Origin: Paralvinella palmiformis
Lineage: Eukaryota > Annelida > Polychaeta > Terebellida > Alvinellidae
Assembly: GCA_025642065.1 (NCBI GenBank)
Contig: JAODUP010001286.1
Coordinates: forward strand, 18,796-82,795
Direction: 5' to 3'
DNA length: 64,000 nt
Numbering within the stretch: position 1 is the first letter of the stretch; the number at the start of each line of letters is the position of its first letter. A model generated the notes under the pieces. The model saw only the letters and a list, made by a program, of their open reading frames with translations, had not been told where the DNA came from and ran no database searches. Positions 33,521 through 46,434 of the stretch are shown here, in pieces. Made by a program: the position numbers and the translations under genes.

Positions 33521-35624
33521 TGGGTTTGTTTATGAGTGTATTTCAAGAAATAAGATTGTGATGACGAATATTTATGTAACGACCATCACCTGACAACCTA
33601 ATATCATGCAGCCAAAGTTATCACTTGACCTTGGAAATTCTCACCCTGAGTGGTTCACGTGACTCGTATGCATTGCGTGACCGACAGGAATCAGGTTATA
33701 TTAGCTAGTAAGTATATTACATCGTATACAATATTTGGTCAAAACGTTGGTTTGACGTGTTTTGCAAGAAAAGACGTGTTGGCAGCAACAACACTGGAAA
33801 CTTGTATAATAAAGGTCAGCTGATAGCATGAACCTTTCGTATATCTTATGGACAGATTGGTAAGGAAAAGTTTTTATACTCACGATAATTATTACAATAA
33901 TACTAACAAACCACTGACATAAAGGCTACACACACTCCGTTTTAGCAGGTTTACTTCCATTTTAACTTATATTATTATAACACGTGGTGGTTATAATATA
34001 ATATAATATAATTTCTCATATCTTACGTTCTATATTCCTGTCTATCATGTTGTGTATTATTTCCTAAAAGGATAGTTACATGTTCCCGATGATCGTTTAT
34101 ATCTAGTGGTATGGGCTACAAAAAATGAATTCCGAATCTGAATTTCACATTTTTCTCCATATAGTTGGCTTCTGATCCGGACTGTTATATGCCTGCATAT
34201 CAGATTAACGTGCACTAGAAGCACCTTTGTTAATGGCTCAAATTTGGAAATCTTCTTTTTAATTGTCCACTTAGGCTAATATTTGTCATAACTAAAGGAT
34301 ACCGCGTCAGATTAGAGGACAGCAAACGTCCTGTTCGTTTCCAAATGTGATAGTCAAATCGATGCAGAATTGTTGATATCTACAATAAATACTGCGTCAA
34401 GTTGTTTGTATAGTTAGGGTTCGGATGTCAAATGACTTTGCACTGAAACCGGAAAACACAGACTAACAGACAGATCGATAGAGATGAAGCCAGACATGAT
34501 GATGGATAGAGACAGACAGACAGATGACAATATATAGATGGGTTAAAATAGACCAAGAGAGTAGATGATTACTATTTGTATACATTAACACCTGAGTTGA
34601 TAGTTCCAACAATTTATCTGGAGTTGTTGTTTTTTGCATAACCTAAGGCCAAGAGCGTTGTCAGCTGCCACAATAATAATAATGATTGATGTTTGATGAT
34701 TAATAAAGTTAGGAAAGCATCACTTTAATTTCTGATTCCCGAATTCGTAGAATTCATCCCATACCTTAGCACGCTTTGTAAACATTACATCAGTTGGGAT
34801 TAGATGAATGCATTAGAAATGAGGAAAACGAATAGACTGACTGACTAACTGACTGACCGATCAAACAGCATGGGACACCCGATAATGACGTACAATTAGC
34901 CTCTTATCAATATCACGTTATTGACTTAAAAGTCCGCTATCGTTTAATTTTATAAACAAAGGTGTTAACAACAGATTGTTGATGTTATTGGTAATATACA
35001 ATCTGGTCATGTCATACATTACTTTATTAACTGCGTTCTGCTGACGATATGCGGGACGCAATAGATGGTTTCTAAACCAATTATCATTAATCGTAAATAT
35101 GATGCAGCGGGTAATTAACTGAAAAGGCCCTGAGGTATCGTAGCTTAGACGATCAGGGGACGAGTTCCAACTTTCATCAATAAGCAATTAGCACACAATG
35201 GTTTATTTAACGATTGACTTATCTATTAGGTCATTTTCTGAAGTCTTCTGATGGATTGTTAAACTAGTTCTATAAGAAGGTATCTGCAAACGGTTTATCG
35301 AGTGTAGTCCAGATGGAATACTGTAAATGTGCCACAACCGTATCCTCGCGAGAGTTGCTTAGTTTCGGCTTTTTTCCTCAAAATAAATGTATATCTCCAG
35401 AAATTCAAACGTTTTCTCCTTCTTGGTGTTACTCATGGCTGGTTGATGAGACAGTGTAGCGATAATAAATGACCTATCTGTCAGGAGACGAGTCATTATT
35501 TAGTGAAATACACTACATCGACAATCGCCGCCTATAAAAAGACACAAGAGACAGAAAAGGTTAAGTTATATCATATGTCAAAGTGTTCAATATGATGCCA
35601 TTGTCTTATGTTCTCATAGCCTCG

Positions 35625-36180
35625 TCGTTGGGGAGGTACGATATTTCTTGTGACGCACTTTGAAGGAGATAACGTCGATATTACGTGTAGAGGCAGCTAT
35701 AAGTTGATCCTTCTGTTTATGTCTTGATCGTGTGACGTCTTAGCACCAATATACCGATATATGTTACCGAACTCCGCTTCTTATAGCAACCTTTTACATT
35801 TTTATCTGACTGGGGGATAGTTGTGTGCAGAATGATATGGCAAACAGTCGTCAGTTTTGGCTACGAACGATGCACATTGAAAGATACACCAATGGATGTT
35901 AAATACAGGAAAAAATAAGAAGCAGATAGAAGTCTAAGATATATCTGATATATAAGCTGAACATCTAGATTTTTTTTTTGGGGGGGCTGCTTGTGTATTT
36001 AATACATAAAACCAATTGTTTAGAATAATAAAACAAACATAGTCCAAATCATAGTTCCAACCAATGTTATAAGCACCGCCGTTTAAGACTCTTTTATCCG
36101 AATACACAGATAAACAAATACACATACATTCGCTTTATTTATATAGACTTGTGAAAGTTCATATCTCTGACTACCAGTGA
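35625..36180. other. Non-coding stretch
   Basis: T9G7 homopolymer junction at about 35971-35986. No coding match. Confidence 0.5.
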
Positions 36181-36189
36181 TGACAAGGA

Positions 36190-36221
36190 TAATAATAATA
36201 ACAATAATAATAATAATAAAC

Positions 36222-36253
<32 letters not shown>

Positions 36254-36365
36254 CTTGTATAGTGTCAATATCGTCGAAATAAATGGAGCTCGGTGGCGCA
36301 CCTAGTGCAGGGGTTGAGCAATCTCATTGTCATGGCACGGTGTCCATTCCGGGTTACATATAGAA
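36190..36365 (+). repeat. (AAT)n and adjoining possible SINE head
   Basis: (AAT)n at 36190-36252. Then TATCGTCGAAAT, GAGCTCGGTGGCGCACCTAG and GGGGTTGAGCAATCTCATTG. A related block follows another trinucleotide array at 59250-59315 (TATCATCGAAAAGAAT, GAGCTCAGGGGTTGGGC, CATCTCATAGTCA). The GGTGGCGCACCTAGTG part is A-box-like, but no clear B-box follows. Confidence 0.4.
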
Positions 36366-36369
36366 CGAC

Positions 36370-36800
36370 GATGACGGTAATGTAATCGTGTAGAGATTGT
36401 TTCCTAAACTGTTAAATATGTTGTCATTGAATTACGTTTATGGCACATCAGAAGGTAACGTTCAATTTTCTTATGACGAATTGTGATTCGAAGTGATCTA
36501 TTCCACATTTGTATTTGTTATTAATAGTAAGAACCTTTAGTACCAATCAGCCAATATTTTTTCCACTCGCTGACATTTGATATTTTACCTGGCTATTTTA
36601 GTCGTTTTGTGAAGGAAGATTTTGGTATGTTCCTATGGAAAAACCCATTAATAATGACTTCCAATTAGACAAGAAGGCTAGGCGGTTTAGTATCTCATAT
36701 AAAAAGACTGACAGTTTGATGGATGAAGAATAATTTTTATATTTCAAAAATAAAATGCTAAATACTTATCATTTGACACTGTGGTTACAGGTTACATCAA
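36370..36800. other. Non-coding stretch
   Basis: Nothing recognised. Confidence 0.5.
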
Positions 36801-36819
36801 TCATGCAAAACTAACTACA

Positions 36820-37028
36820 ATTCATACGCACGCACGTAAACGCATGGATACACATATGAACACACACACATACATAAATAAACGTGCCGACACACACACG
36901 CACATGAACAGGCACACACATAAACAAACACCTTTCTCTATCTGTGTATTTGCGTGTGTGTTTGTGTGTTTGTGACTCTTGTATCACTGGTTGTGGTGGG
37001 GTGTGTGTGTGCGTGCATGCGTGCGTGC

Positions 37029-37109
<81 letters not shown>

Positions 37110-37510
37110 CATGTAGGCTGTATATATATACGCATGTATTTATGCATGAACGGATGTGTGTGTGTGTTTGTGTATGTGCGTGTGTGTGTGCGTGTGTGTG
37201 TGTGACTGTTTGTGTAGGTATGTAGGTATACATATATTTGTATGTATACATAAATGTATGTATGTATGTATGTATGTATGTATATATGTTTGTATGCACG
37301 TATGTATGTATGTGTACATGTATGTATGTATGTTTGTATGTATGTATGTATATTTGTATGTATGTATGCACCGACTTATCTACATGTTTTTATTCATCTA
37401 TGTGTGTGTGTGTGTGTGCATATGTGTGTGTCTGCCTGTGTCTGTGCCCGCGCGTGTGTGTCTGTGTATCCATGCGTGTGCGTGCGTGAGTGCGTGTATG
37501 TGTGTCATTA
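36820..37510. repeat. Dense compound microsatellites (CA, GT, TA, TATG)
   Basis: (TA)n at 37031-37074 flanked by (GT)n; (TATG)n at 37256-37372; GT-rich sequence on both sides. The 186- and 127-residue ORFs are translations of these repeats. Confidence 0.95.
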
Positions 37511-37918
37511 TACGTGCTCACTTCCCTGTTCAATGTTAGGTAATATAGATGATTTATATAGTTATCTGACCTAATTCTCCCTCTTTTTTTTGTTCCACAT
37601 ATATCCCGTTTTGTTACTCTTTTACAATAGATAATAACCCTTTATGGTAGTTAAGGTGACCTGCTGCTGCTAATATTGCAGTAGTTAACAGTGTCGAGAT
37701 CACAGAGTATCAAAGACTTTGATCTCTCAATTTAGTTCTCTTAAAGTATACCCCTAAGTAACATTATTCCTGGTCATTAAGTTAAGTATACTAGACACAT
37801 TCTGACAGATGATATTTTAGATCTAGCATTACATATGGTCAACTGTTAATATACAGTTACGTGCTAGTGGTTACATAAAGAATGGCGATGCCAGTGTTTG
37901 TTTCTGAAAGTCAACTAT

Positions 37919-38290
<372 letters not shown>

Positions 38291-38349
38291 GTAGGCATAT
38301 GTGTGTGCATGTACATGTTCCCCCAAAGAGTCCAATAGAGACCGAGCAA

Positions 38350-38995
38350 ATTCGATAACTATTTGTAATCATAAAACCCACAAACATAGAATAACTAACT
38401 AATTAGATAAGATATTATGGTACGGGATATTTAAAATCGATTATTCATAGTGACGAATTGTTAGTCTGAGTGAGATTAAATGGATATATCGTCGTTAATA
38501 CTATAACAGTTTGTGGGTTGTTTAAATTTCTAAATGTTTTGTTTATTTTTATTCTGTCAGGCTAGGAGGGCATACAACAGTATGACAAACGTAATTTCAT
38601 AAAATGATGATCACGTTAAATATACATAAAAGGAGTGACAATTTATATATTATCTCTCTAATAACAAATTTAATATTATTTAATACAAAGTAATATTAAT
38701 TATGATATTATCTAACACACGGAGAATGTAATTGTAGAGATGAATAGCAAAGTTTTCACAGGCTGCCTATAAAGTAATAATCCATACTGTGTAACATTAG
38801 TAGGAAAAAGGTACATCATTCGTCATTCAATTCTCAACATTATTTTAAATACAGTTCTCTATTAAATGTATGTATTTTTCAATGAAATTTGTTCGTAATA
38901 CCTGAACCAGACAAATATGTAATAGCCATTTCATTGTAAACTTCCTTAGACAAAAAATACTACCTGTATTGCATTAGTTTCACTTGAATCCAAAT
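38350..38995. other. AT-rich non-coding stretch
   Basis: No feature recognised. Confidence 0.5.
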
Positions 38996-38999
38996 TTTC

Positions 39000-40100
39000 A
39001 CACAGAAACCCTTAAAAATACTACTTTCATTTTATTATTTTTGTTTGAATCTAAAATGTCATATTTGAAAGCCTTCTGTTTTCAACGTGTGATCACTTAT
39101 CGTAGCTTAGAAGCAGTAGTCTGCCTGGCATTTTCTTTGTCCTTAACCGTGTATGGTAATCTACAAGGTCTCCATTATAATGATCCAACAGATGATCAAT
39201 ATCCCACACCGGAGAAGATACAGCATCCTTGTCAATCGACTTATAGTTCCTGTATGAAATAACATTAGCTGGAATAAACTATTTCTGTCGAGATATAACT
39301 CTTTTAATAAGGAAGCGATCAAACAGCAAGGAAGACACAGATACACTCTTGAACAAATGGTCACCATCACGGGAGAAGACTAGATCTAAGATATGACTAT
39401 GTATGTGTGTTCTTTCATGCATATGCTGTCTGGGATTGGCAGATTTAAGAATGTCAGCCAGTTGTTTGGCATCTGCATTCCTCTGGCAATCAGAATGTAT
39501 ATTGAAATAACCTAAAATCAACAGATAGCTACTGTTGCCAGTGAGAGAGCCAGGAAAGAAAAGAAAAATGAAAGCTGCAGGTTTCATGCCATTTTTCTTA
39601 GTTAGGTGTAATCGGTAGATAATAGCTAACACTTATTCCACCAGATACAGAAGTCAGTTGGGTAATTTTCAAAAGACTTAGCCTGAAAGCGCAAATGGGT
39701 TACACACTTCAAAGGATCACACGAAAGAGTATGCTGACTCATCAATCTTTCTTGTGAATCCAAACTGCGTGATGGAATAGATTTTAAGCTGGGCTCACCT
39801 CACTAACTATTTTCTGGTCTAAAATATATACCAGTCAGCCCGGTCTATGTAATGATAAGAGCATCAAGATCTATACCCCTAACCACATCAGATATTTCAT
39901 CCGATTTATTACAGATCAAATGACAGTTTTTAGACCAATAATTACATTGTATATAGCTGTGCCATTATATGGTGTTATTGGCACAGTGGTCAAATTACTT
40001 GTATCAAAACCATCTGCTTTGGACGTGGATGCGTGGCTAAATAATTGGTTTTACCACCATGGAGTAGTAAATCAAGCAGCTAATCTTTAGTGTAATTAAT
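39000..40100 (-). mobile_element. LINE 5' half with endonuclease, minus strand
   Basis: Same family as the element at 53.9-56.1 kb. Reading leftward: LTTVPITPYNGTAIYNV (cf. LITVPKTPHKGTAVQNV), CNKSDEISDVVRGIDLDALI (cf. SKSDEIYDVVKDMDLDVLV), then a frame gap. An endonuclease C-terminal block follows at 39279-39632: LILGYFNIHSDCQRNADAKQ, LADILKSANPRQHMHERTHI, LDLVFSRDGDHLFKSVSVSS, LLFDRFLIKRVISRQK. GDFN has become GYFN, losing a conserved residue. Then come YRNYKSIDKDAVSS and DIDHLLDHYNGDLVDYHTRL, the linker to RT, to about 39060. The RT itself is missing, unlike the usual 5' truncation of LINEs. Confidence 0.88.
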
Positions 40101-40104
40101 TATC

Positions 40105-40437
40105 TAAACATGACAAAGAAATAAGAGGAAAGGTAATAATGGTGGTTACACAATAACAACGTCGACAACCCTCAACCACTAACACACATAATCAAAAACC
40201 GAATTTTTAGCGTAAATACTGGAGTGAGTGATTATATACTGCGGCAAACGATCGATTAAAAAGAAATACAAGAAATACTTCAAATAAATATAACCAATTT
40301 AAATTAATATAAATTAAGTCTATGTTATATACACCAGTTTCACAGATGTAACTTTTCTGATAGCTGACCTATCCGAGAAATATTCGAGTGCCGTTAGCTC
40401 GAGGGTCCGGTCATACTTCCTGCTATTAAAATTTAAT

Positions 40438-40440
<3 letters not shown>
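40105..40440. other. Non-coding stretch
   Basis: AT-rich. 40360-40430 weakly resembles 21085-21160. Confidence 0.45.

Positions 40441-40494
<54 letters not shown>
40439..40494. repeat. (TA)n microsatellite
   Basis: About 55 bp of AT dinucleotide. Confidence 0.95.
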
Positions 40495-40500
<6 letters not shown>

Positions 40501-40554
40501 ACCTTCTTGGGAGTTCGTTTATGTCTTTTTATATGTATTTGTGTGTAATTATGC

Positions 40555-40775
40555 GTGTGTGTTTGTTTTAGCTGTGTATTATAGGGCACAGGCACAGATA
40601 ATCTAGTACCGTGAATTCATACGTTTCTTCAGGGGAGTGGCGACTTTTCAAGCTGAGACATGTGAAATGTCTCACCAGTCCCTAAGCCGCCAAGCAAACA
40701 CAAAAGCGAATCACCTACAGTCGTAGAGTTTGGGAGTAGAACACCCAAGGCAGATCACGGCAGTTTTGAAAACGT
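40555..40775 (-). repeat. Element S copy 2, minus strand
   Basis: The complement matches 62998-63230 throughout: GCCGTGATCTG, TGGGTGTTCTACTCCCAAAC, GTAGGTGATTCGCTTTT, GCTTGGCGGCTTAGGGACTG, GTGAGACATT, AAAAGTCGCCACTC, CCCTGAAGAAACGT, CTGTGCCTGTGCC. Both copies end in CA repeats, which implies a (CA)n tail. A retroposon is likely. No tRNA-type boxes were identified; the CTGAAGAAAC part recalls Penelope-like 3' ends. Confidence 0.75.
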
Positions 40776-43164
40776 TTCTAATTGTCACAGTGTGGTATTA
40801 CTTCTTGAGCTTTAACTTCAGATTATATTCATCCAAAGTTTCACCTATTGCTATTATTTGGCGTAAATATAATCACTTATATCCGTAATTCCGACTTTCA
40901 CACTTATTTCTGCCTTTAGGACCTATCAACACTTCTACATTTTCTTGTCTGTACATATATATATTTAATTAGGGCTTCTGGTGTAGCAATAAACACAATT
41001 CAATGACAACATATTGAACGCGTCAGTAACCAAGGTCTACAAGCATTATCTTCACTCTGTATGTGACTGAGAATGGATCACTGGCATCACGGTTAGTTCT
41101 TGTTATGACCTTTCGCTGATGTGGAGATGTTGATTGTTCGTAAGGCGAAGAAGAAAACCTTAAAACAAACGATCTTATGGTAGGATAAAGGTATCATGCA
41201 TGTACAGTATACAGTTTATTGTCATCATCCGATTACACCGTCACCGATACTTTCTTTAATATGTGGATACTGGATATAGGCACTTTATGAGTAATAATAT
41301 ATATTAAGACATTAGAATAAGTCAATCGCTTTATAAAACATATCGAGTTAGCAGCCGGTTGATGAGATTCTATCTCGGCGCACGTTATATTGCGCCACTT
41401 CTTACACTGCCTTCTTTACCAATTGTTGTGTGGGTGAAAGTAATACTATTAGTTTGTGATATTTGTTCCATTTATCTGTTGGCACAAGGAGACAAATAAA
41501 ATTAGAATTGACATTACAAAAATAATTGTTTTCTTTTTGTGAAACATATTTTGGTTATTAAGTAGACCATATATCTCTACTAAACTCTGTCCTTCAATAT
41601 TATAATTAACCAAACATTCAGCTAGAATTACGCATATATTGTTAAATTATAAATACCACGATACTTATGGTGTAATACCTGTTTAGATATGGTCAATATT
41701 ATCCCTTTTCTTTCATCTACAGAATAATTATTTACAAAATCTTCATCGGTATAACCCGGTCTCCGCACTCACACTAATTCATACCGCAGCCAACTGCCCA
41801 CTTTAATAGACTTTGTATACTATGAAAATATTCCTGAAGAAGGACTGACATTATCAAGAAGAAGATACAATACGGATGTCATCTATGCAGCTTTAAGCCA
41901 TATGCAGCTTCATGCAATCGTCCGTTTTAGTTTAATCAGTGTCGCGGCACGAGGAACACATTTCTCTGTATCGGTCAGCTAAAAACTAGCCATCGTAAAA
42001 TACCAACTTAGGGAGACTGAGTCATGATATAAATGCGTCATTTGAGTAATCCAGGCCACTTGTTCAATCATCTTTAAAGCCACCAATTATGTTTTATTTC
42101 CTGCATTTACTCCTGGGTCAGCTGTTCCCGTAATTGAAAATAGGATATTTACTTTGATTCAGTCAAGTAAATGGATCGGCTCGCTTCGGCTTTATTGTCT
42201 CACCTTTGTCACATAACTGATTGCTAGTAGTTAAGAAAAGCTGGATTAAACAGCTTATGCCTTGCCCGTTGTGGGACATTAGTGTGATTGATGTGAATTG
42301 GGTATGAAGTTATGTATTATTATCGTTTTACTGAAATAGCATTAACAATATACCAACCATGTATATATTGACTCTTTGATACGAATGTCCCGTAACCATT
42401 AAATCGTGATTAGACAAAGTTCGAATCATTGAGTCGGCACGCATTAATATCATGGGCATGTTTACATCCACGTGTTCCCCACATTGGTATAACTCATTCA
42501 TAATAACAGTACGCATGGATTGAGGGGATATAAGTGATTAACCTTGACTTTGAGGCGAGCCAACAGGTAAACATAACTACCCCTGCATATACAAATAACA
42601 AGGTTCACAAAGATGTGTTTTGGCGTGGACGTTTACTCATTAAAAATAGGCATAAACAGAAACAACCGAGAGAAAACTCTCTAATGGTTGTTATTTGCAT
42701 ATATCGAAAATGCAAGAACATTGACTGATGTTAAATTGTGACGAGTGCATAGATACCGTATACATAACAGCCTGTCCAAATAAAATATCCATAACTACAT
42801 TTGAACGTTTATATTGTATATCTTTGATTTGTCAGTATCGTTGTAGTAATTATCTTGAGTTCAAGGGGCTTTTCTTTTCAAAACCTTTGGTAAACAACAA
42901 CATTACAAACCAACAAATATATACGTCTGAGAAGTTCCCATTTAATGCAACAAGATAGTATAATGTGCACTCCTTCCAATATCACATTGATCCGATCTGA
43001 TAAGATCAGTTCAATTCCCTGTTCCTTCAGACGACATTCAGCTGACCTATGCTATACAACATGTTTATGCCTCTTTCTACCTATAACCGATGGCTGTGAG
43101 CCCACAGAATGACTTGAGCCGAGACACTGGCACCTGCAATGGTATCTGACTGGATGACCTGAGT

Positions 43165-43335
43165 TTTCTGGATGACTTTCTAATGAAAACCAGTTCACAC
43201 ACAGGTATTCTGGCGCCATATCATTAATATATTTATAAGTTATTAACAGAATCTTAAAATGGATATGCTGTCTAACAGGTAGCCAATGTAGTTTTTGAAG
43301 AATTGGGCTGATACGATCATAGTTTCTAGTAGCAC
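43165..43335 (-). mobile_element. LINE RT C-terminal fragment, minus strand
   Basis: Leftward reading: NYDRISPILQKLHWLPVRQ, then HIHFKILLITYKYIND, MAPEYLC and, after a frameshift, IRKSSRKLRSSS. This is the conserved HITPVLxxLHWLPVRxRIxFKILLLTYKA block of CR1/L2-type LINEs. It is inserted in unit R copy C and has no equivalent in copy D. Confidence 0.85.
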
Positions 43336-44472
43336 CATCAACGAATATAGGACTCTAATGATCAGATCCCGTCAGATTGGAGATGGATGTGATATCCTAT
43401 ACTTAGGTCTTAAACATGATTTCGAGGAATCGCACCACCTAACACCATACCACAATCTAGAGGCCGTAGAGGGTTTTCTACTATATACCGCTAGCAGTGT
43501 TAGTCTTGAAGAACTAAATACTTCTTGAATAACAACTGTATCTAACAAATGTGGAGATAGACATGAAAATAAATGTTGACGTCATTGTTTATATAATATT
43601 TGTTCCCCTAATCAGAGGCACGATTTGCCTTTAATTTCTGGCTAAACATCCGCAGTCACAATCAAGGGATTCGGCTAGTTTGTGAAAGTGTTTATTTCCA
43701 TGATAATAAGTTAGATTTATCGTAAGTAGTTATACTTTAATGTGGTGTTGTCACGGTTAAGACAGCACCCCATTGGTTGATTCAGACATAAAAACGCATA
43801 TCTGTGCTAATATTTATATTATGGACTATATCACTAAGTACATCATTGTTTCATTCAACGGTAAGAATGGGGAGATTTGATATAGTATTACATAAACGAG
43901 ATTAGAATACACGCAGTGAATAATGTACGATCCTCATCATTAGGTAGTCAGTTATATATTACAGTTTTATTTTAATGACAGGTTCACGCTTCGAAATATT
44001 ACACAAATAATAAATAATATGGTCCGATATAAATTTTTAAATATAATATATAATATGTGTTTAAAGGAGATTTAATTATTTATTCTTATATTTGTGGTCA
44101 CGATATTGACCACATTTCCTTGTTTGGGTAAATGAGTGAATGAGTGAGTGTGCGATTGAATGAGTGAGTTAGGAAGTGAGTGAGTCGTTCAATGAATGAA
44201 TAGGTGAGTGAATGAGTGAAGTTTTAATATATGAAAATGTTTTATCATGTACATTTCAGGATTGTAAACTATATTGCCTCACAAACCATAGGATTCTGGT
44301 GATAACACAACAATAACGTTCAGAGCTAGTCACATTTAAAACATTTGTTTAAATACCTAAGTGTTTGTGGTAAATAGCGGAGTTGTATCTAGGTATCGAT
44401 GGCTATTTGCTTTGAGCTCCCATATTCTAAGACCGGGAGCTGTACATTCCATGTGTTATTGGCGTCTATGGG

Positions 44473-44476
<4 letters not shown>

Positions 44477-44534
<58 letters not shown>
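44477..44534. repeat. (TA)n microsatellite
   Basis: About 58 bp of AT dinucleotide inside unit R copy C. Confidence 0.95.
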
Positions 44535-44538
<4 letters not shown>

Positions 44539-44886
44539 ATTCATTGCAGTATGATTAAACCGAACAACCGTATAACCAATGTATGGGTATAACGAAACCA
44601 TTTTTCGTGTAGATGTTTCCTTTTTCATTTCCATGATAATTACGTATACATATTATAAATTCTGGCATAACAGATTCACCATGATTACGAATACAAGACC
44701 AACATAAAATTGCTAAATTGTTCCCTATTAGGTCACGCCCACCGGAACAGAGAATATCCTTTTATCTGGTGCGTCTAAGAAAACACCGAACTTTTTCAAA
44801 TGAGATGAATTGATGTGTTTCTGTGGGTGCTAGATCGAAGAATGATATTATAAAATGTAATATATGACAGGCTTAGATAAGCACTA

Positions 44887-45153
44887 GTGCGTGCTGTAGA
44901 ATCGTTTGCCTGGACGAGGGTAGTATGCCAGTATCTATGCCAACCCGTTGACGTCATCAACGTTGACCGAGGAAGAATCTTTGCACACGTTAAAACAGAA
45001 GATGCCGCATCGGCTGACGAAAATGATGATGAATCCGAGCCATCTCCTTCTGAGCCGATAATAAATGACAGTTTATTCGCAATAGAGCTACGGAGTCAGA
45101 CGAACCGCCAGTGTATTGCGTCTAGTTCGTGGAGTTTATGGCGAGAGCTCTAG
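44887..45153 (+). pseudogene. Acidic C-terminal remnant, DNA-transposase-like (pogo/Tigger?)
   Basis: The frame reads IFAHVKTEDAASADENDDES, then EPSPSEPIINDSLFAIELRS. Just upstream, in another frame, is SSTLTEEE, so one base is missing at about 44966 compared with the copy at 56.5 kb. The pattern LTEEEI, acidic stretch, PxxxEALxAIExLR is typical of the C-terminus of pogo/Tigger-type DDE transposases. Acidic N-termini of piggyBac proteins look similar, so the family is not certain. No catalytic domain is nearby. The equivalent in copy D shows that it was part of unit R before duplication. Confidence 0.45.
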
Positions 45154-45454
45154 CCACAATTCTTCTTCTGATTAACTAATACAATTTGTATGTAGTAAGA
45201 CTTGTTCACATTAAACAACTTACGTATGTTTCACATATGTTTTTCCAGTCGATAAACTGCAATTGGTTATACAAAGTAATACAATTATAAACGTGACCCA
45301 TCATACCTTTGCCTTTGAGAGACGTCTGGTGAATAATTTAAAAAGTATCAAATACAAGACCGCCATCTAGCGTCAAAACGGACTACACGCATAAAACGAA
45401 TTCAAGGATGTAACTAGTTCCTTAACAGTCTACTAGATTGTTAATTATATATAT

Positions 45455-45462
<8 letters not shown>

Positions 45463-45514
<52 letters not shown>

Positions 45515-45530
45515 ATATATATAGAATGCG
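45463..45530. repeat. (TA)n-(TG)n-(TA)n microsatellite
   Basis: (AT)n to 45494, (GT)n to about 45513, then a short (AT)n. Confidence 0.95.
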
Positions 45531-45814
45531 ATCAAGAAATAGCACCAAACATAATTACAGCAGAATTAAGAGCGAGATGACTATTTCTCTGATGGCTCAC
45601 ATTGTAAAATATTAAATTCCATGAAAAGGTGAGATTAACATATGTCGTTATCCTTTGAACCCACCGCCCCAAACAATGCAGCTATGTATGTTTGTGCAAT
45701 GTGTTTTCAAACATTGATGACCATTACTGAGAGTCCAATATACCTTTCACTAACAAGGTCGTCCTTGCCATTTCAGAGTGCCGCGGTTGTTGTTACAGAT
45801 AATCAGATAATTGT

Positions 45815-46279
45815 ACTTTTTGAAATGTTGATACCCCTTGTTGTCGTCTATTAGGCACAACCACTCGGTCTTGATCTCTGTTGTGTCTTTATTGTTGATG
45901 GTGGTGTCATTAGGGGTCTTCAGGGAGAAATGGGGTGATGATGTCTGGTCAGAATGTTGATTTAGTTCTAATAAATCCTGCTAGGTGATGATCTGGCAGT
46001 TTTAGGTCTTCAGGGAGAAGATGACTTGTAAGTCTTCTTAGGGACACCGGGTGGGGGTGTGCTGGGCAGTTGAGCAGATAAATTACCGGATTGTATGGTT
46101 GTTGACTTATCTTTATTTAGTATTCTAGTCATTTATTCAACACAATTTTCCGTGGTTTACAAACATTTTAAATGTGCTGTAAATATTAATAAAGTATTTT
46201 ACCAGCATCAGTCCTTACAATACATTACTAATATAAGGACCAAATCATAGTCAATCATCCCCCAAATAGAAGTTGGAAA

Positions 46280-46280
<1 letters not shown>
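45815..46280. other. GC-richer island with an internal duplicated motif
   Basis: 45890-46085 is markedly less AT-rich than its surroundings and contains AGGTCTTCAGGGAGAA-type motifs twice, about 83 bp apart (45916 and 46000). No ORF, tRNA boxes or match elsewhere in the window. Confidence 0.4.
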
Positions 46281-46282
<2 letters not shown>

Positions 46283-46317
<35 letters not shown>

Positions 46318-46348
46318 TGTGCGCGCCGCGCGCGCGTGTGTGTGTGTA
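46283..46348. repeat. (TA)n and GC/GT-rich microsatellite
   Basis: (AT)n to 46314, then an alternating GCGC and (GT)n tract to 46348. Confidence 0.93.
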
Positions 46349-46432
46349 GTTATAAGTTTGTATATTTTAGCGGTGTGAATTAAGACACAGGCACAGATTA
46401 TATCGAAGCGCTAATTCAAACTCTGAACTGGT
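46348..46432 (-). repeat. Element S copy 3, partial
   Basis: TATTTTAGCGGTGTG, GACACAGGCACAGATTATAT and AATTCAAACTCTG match the 40.57 kb copy and the complement of 63.17-63.23 kb. It again abuts a GT/CA tract. Confidence 0.6.
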
Positions 46433-46434
46433 TT

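Larger units (their letters stand above)
31720..35620 (-). repeat. Unit R copy E, inverted
   Basis: On the minus strand the core lies at 35430-35600 (GGTTAAGTTATATCATA on plus is the complement of copy B TATGATATAACTTAACC; GGAGACGAGTCATTATT complements AATGACTCGTCTCC). Moving leftward come the TCAG block (34835-34862), the TCTG/TCTA-type block (34460-34530), the landmark at 32728-32790 (complement of copy D 52863-52920: CTTCATG, AAACAA, AACCA, CAACA) and the GAGTGAATGAG block (31730-31850, complement of 44110-44220). The order is the same as in the plus copies, so this is a whole inverted copy. A (TG)n and 40-bp minisatellite lies inside. Confidence 0.6.
40870..45810 (+). repeat. Unit R copy C
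   Basis: Colinear with copy D along its length: 40980-41060 with 47900-47985 (CAATGACAACATATTGAA); core 41060-41400 with 47985-48470; 41690-41990 with 48790-49030 (TATGGTCA, CAGAATAATTAT, CCGCACTCACACT, CCGCAGCCAACT); 42000-42110 with 49080-49190; 42960-43130 with 52100-52260 (CACATTGATCCGATCTGATAA); 43480-44020 with 52640-53160 (GCAGTGTTAGT, TTATCGTAAGTA); 44100-44220 with 53380-53500; 44270-44330 with 53810-53880 (CAATAACGTTCAGAGCTA); 44660-45120 with 56110-56710; 45725-45790 with 57035-57095 (CTAACAAGGTCGTCCTTG). A LINE fragment and a (TA)n block are private to C. Confidence 0.78.

Noticed and set aside
34918..35187. 89-residue minus-strand ORF
   Set aside because: It lies in unit R copy E, has no recognised motif, and no equivalent frame was seen in other copies.
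44389..44634. 81-residue minus-strand ORF
   Set aside because: Its middle is a (TA)n translation; no domain.
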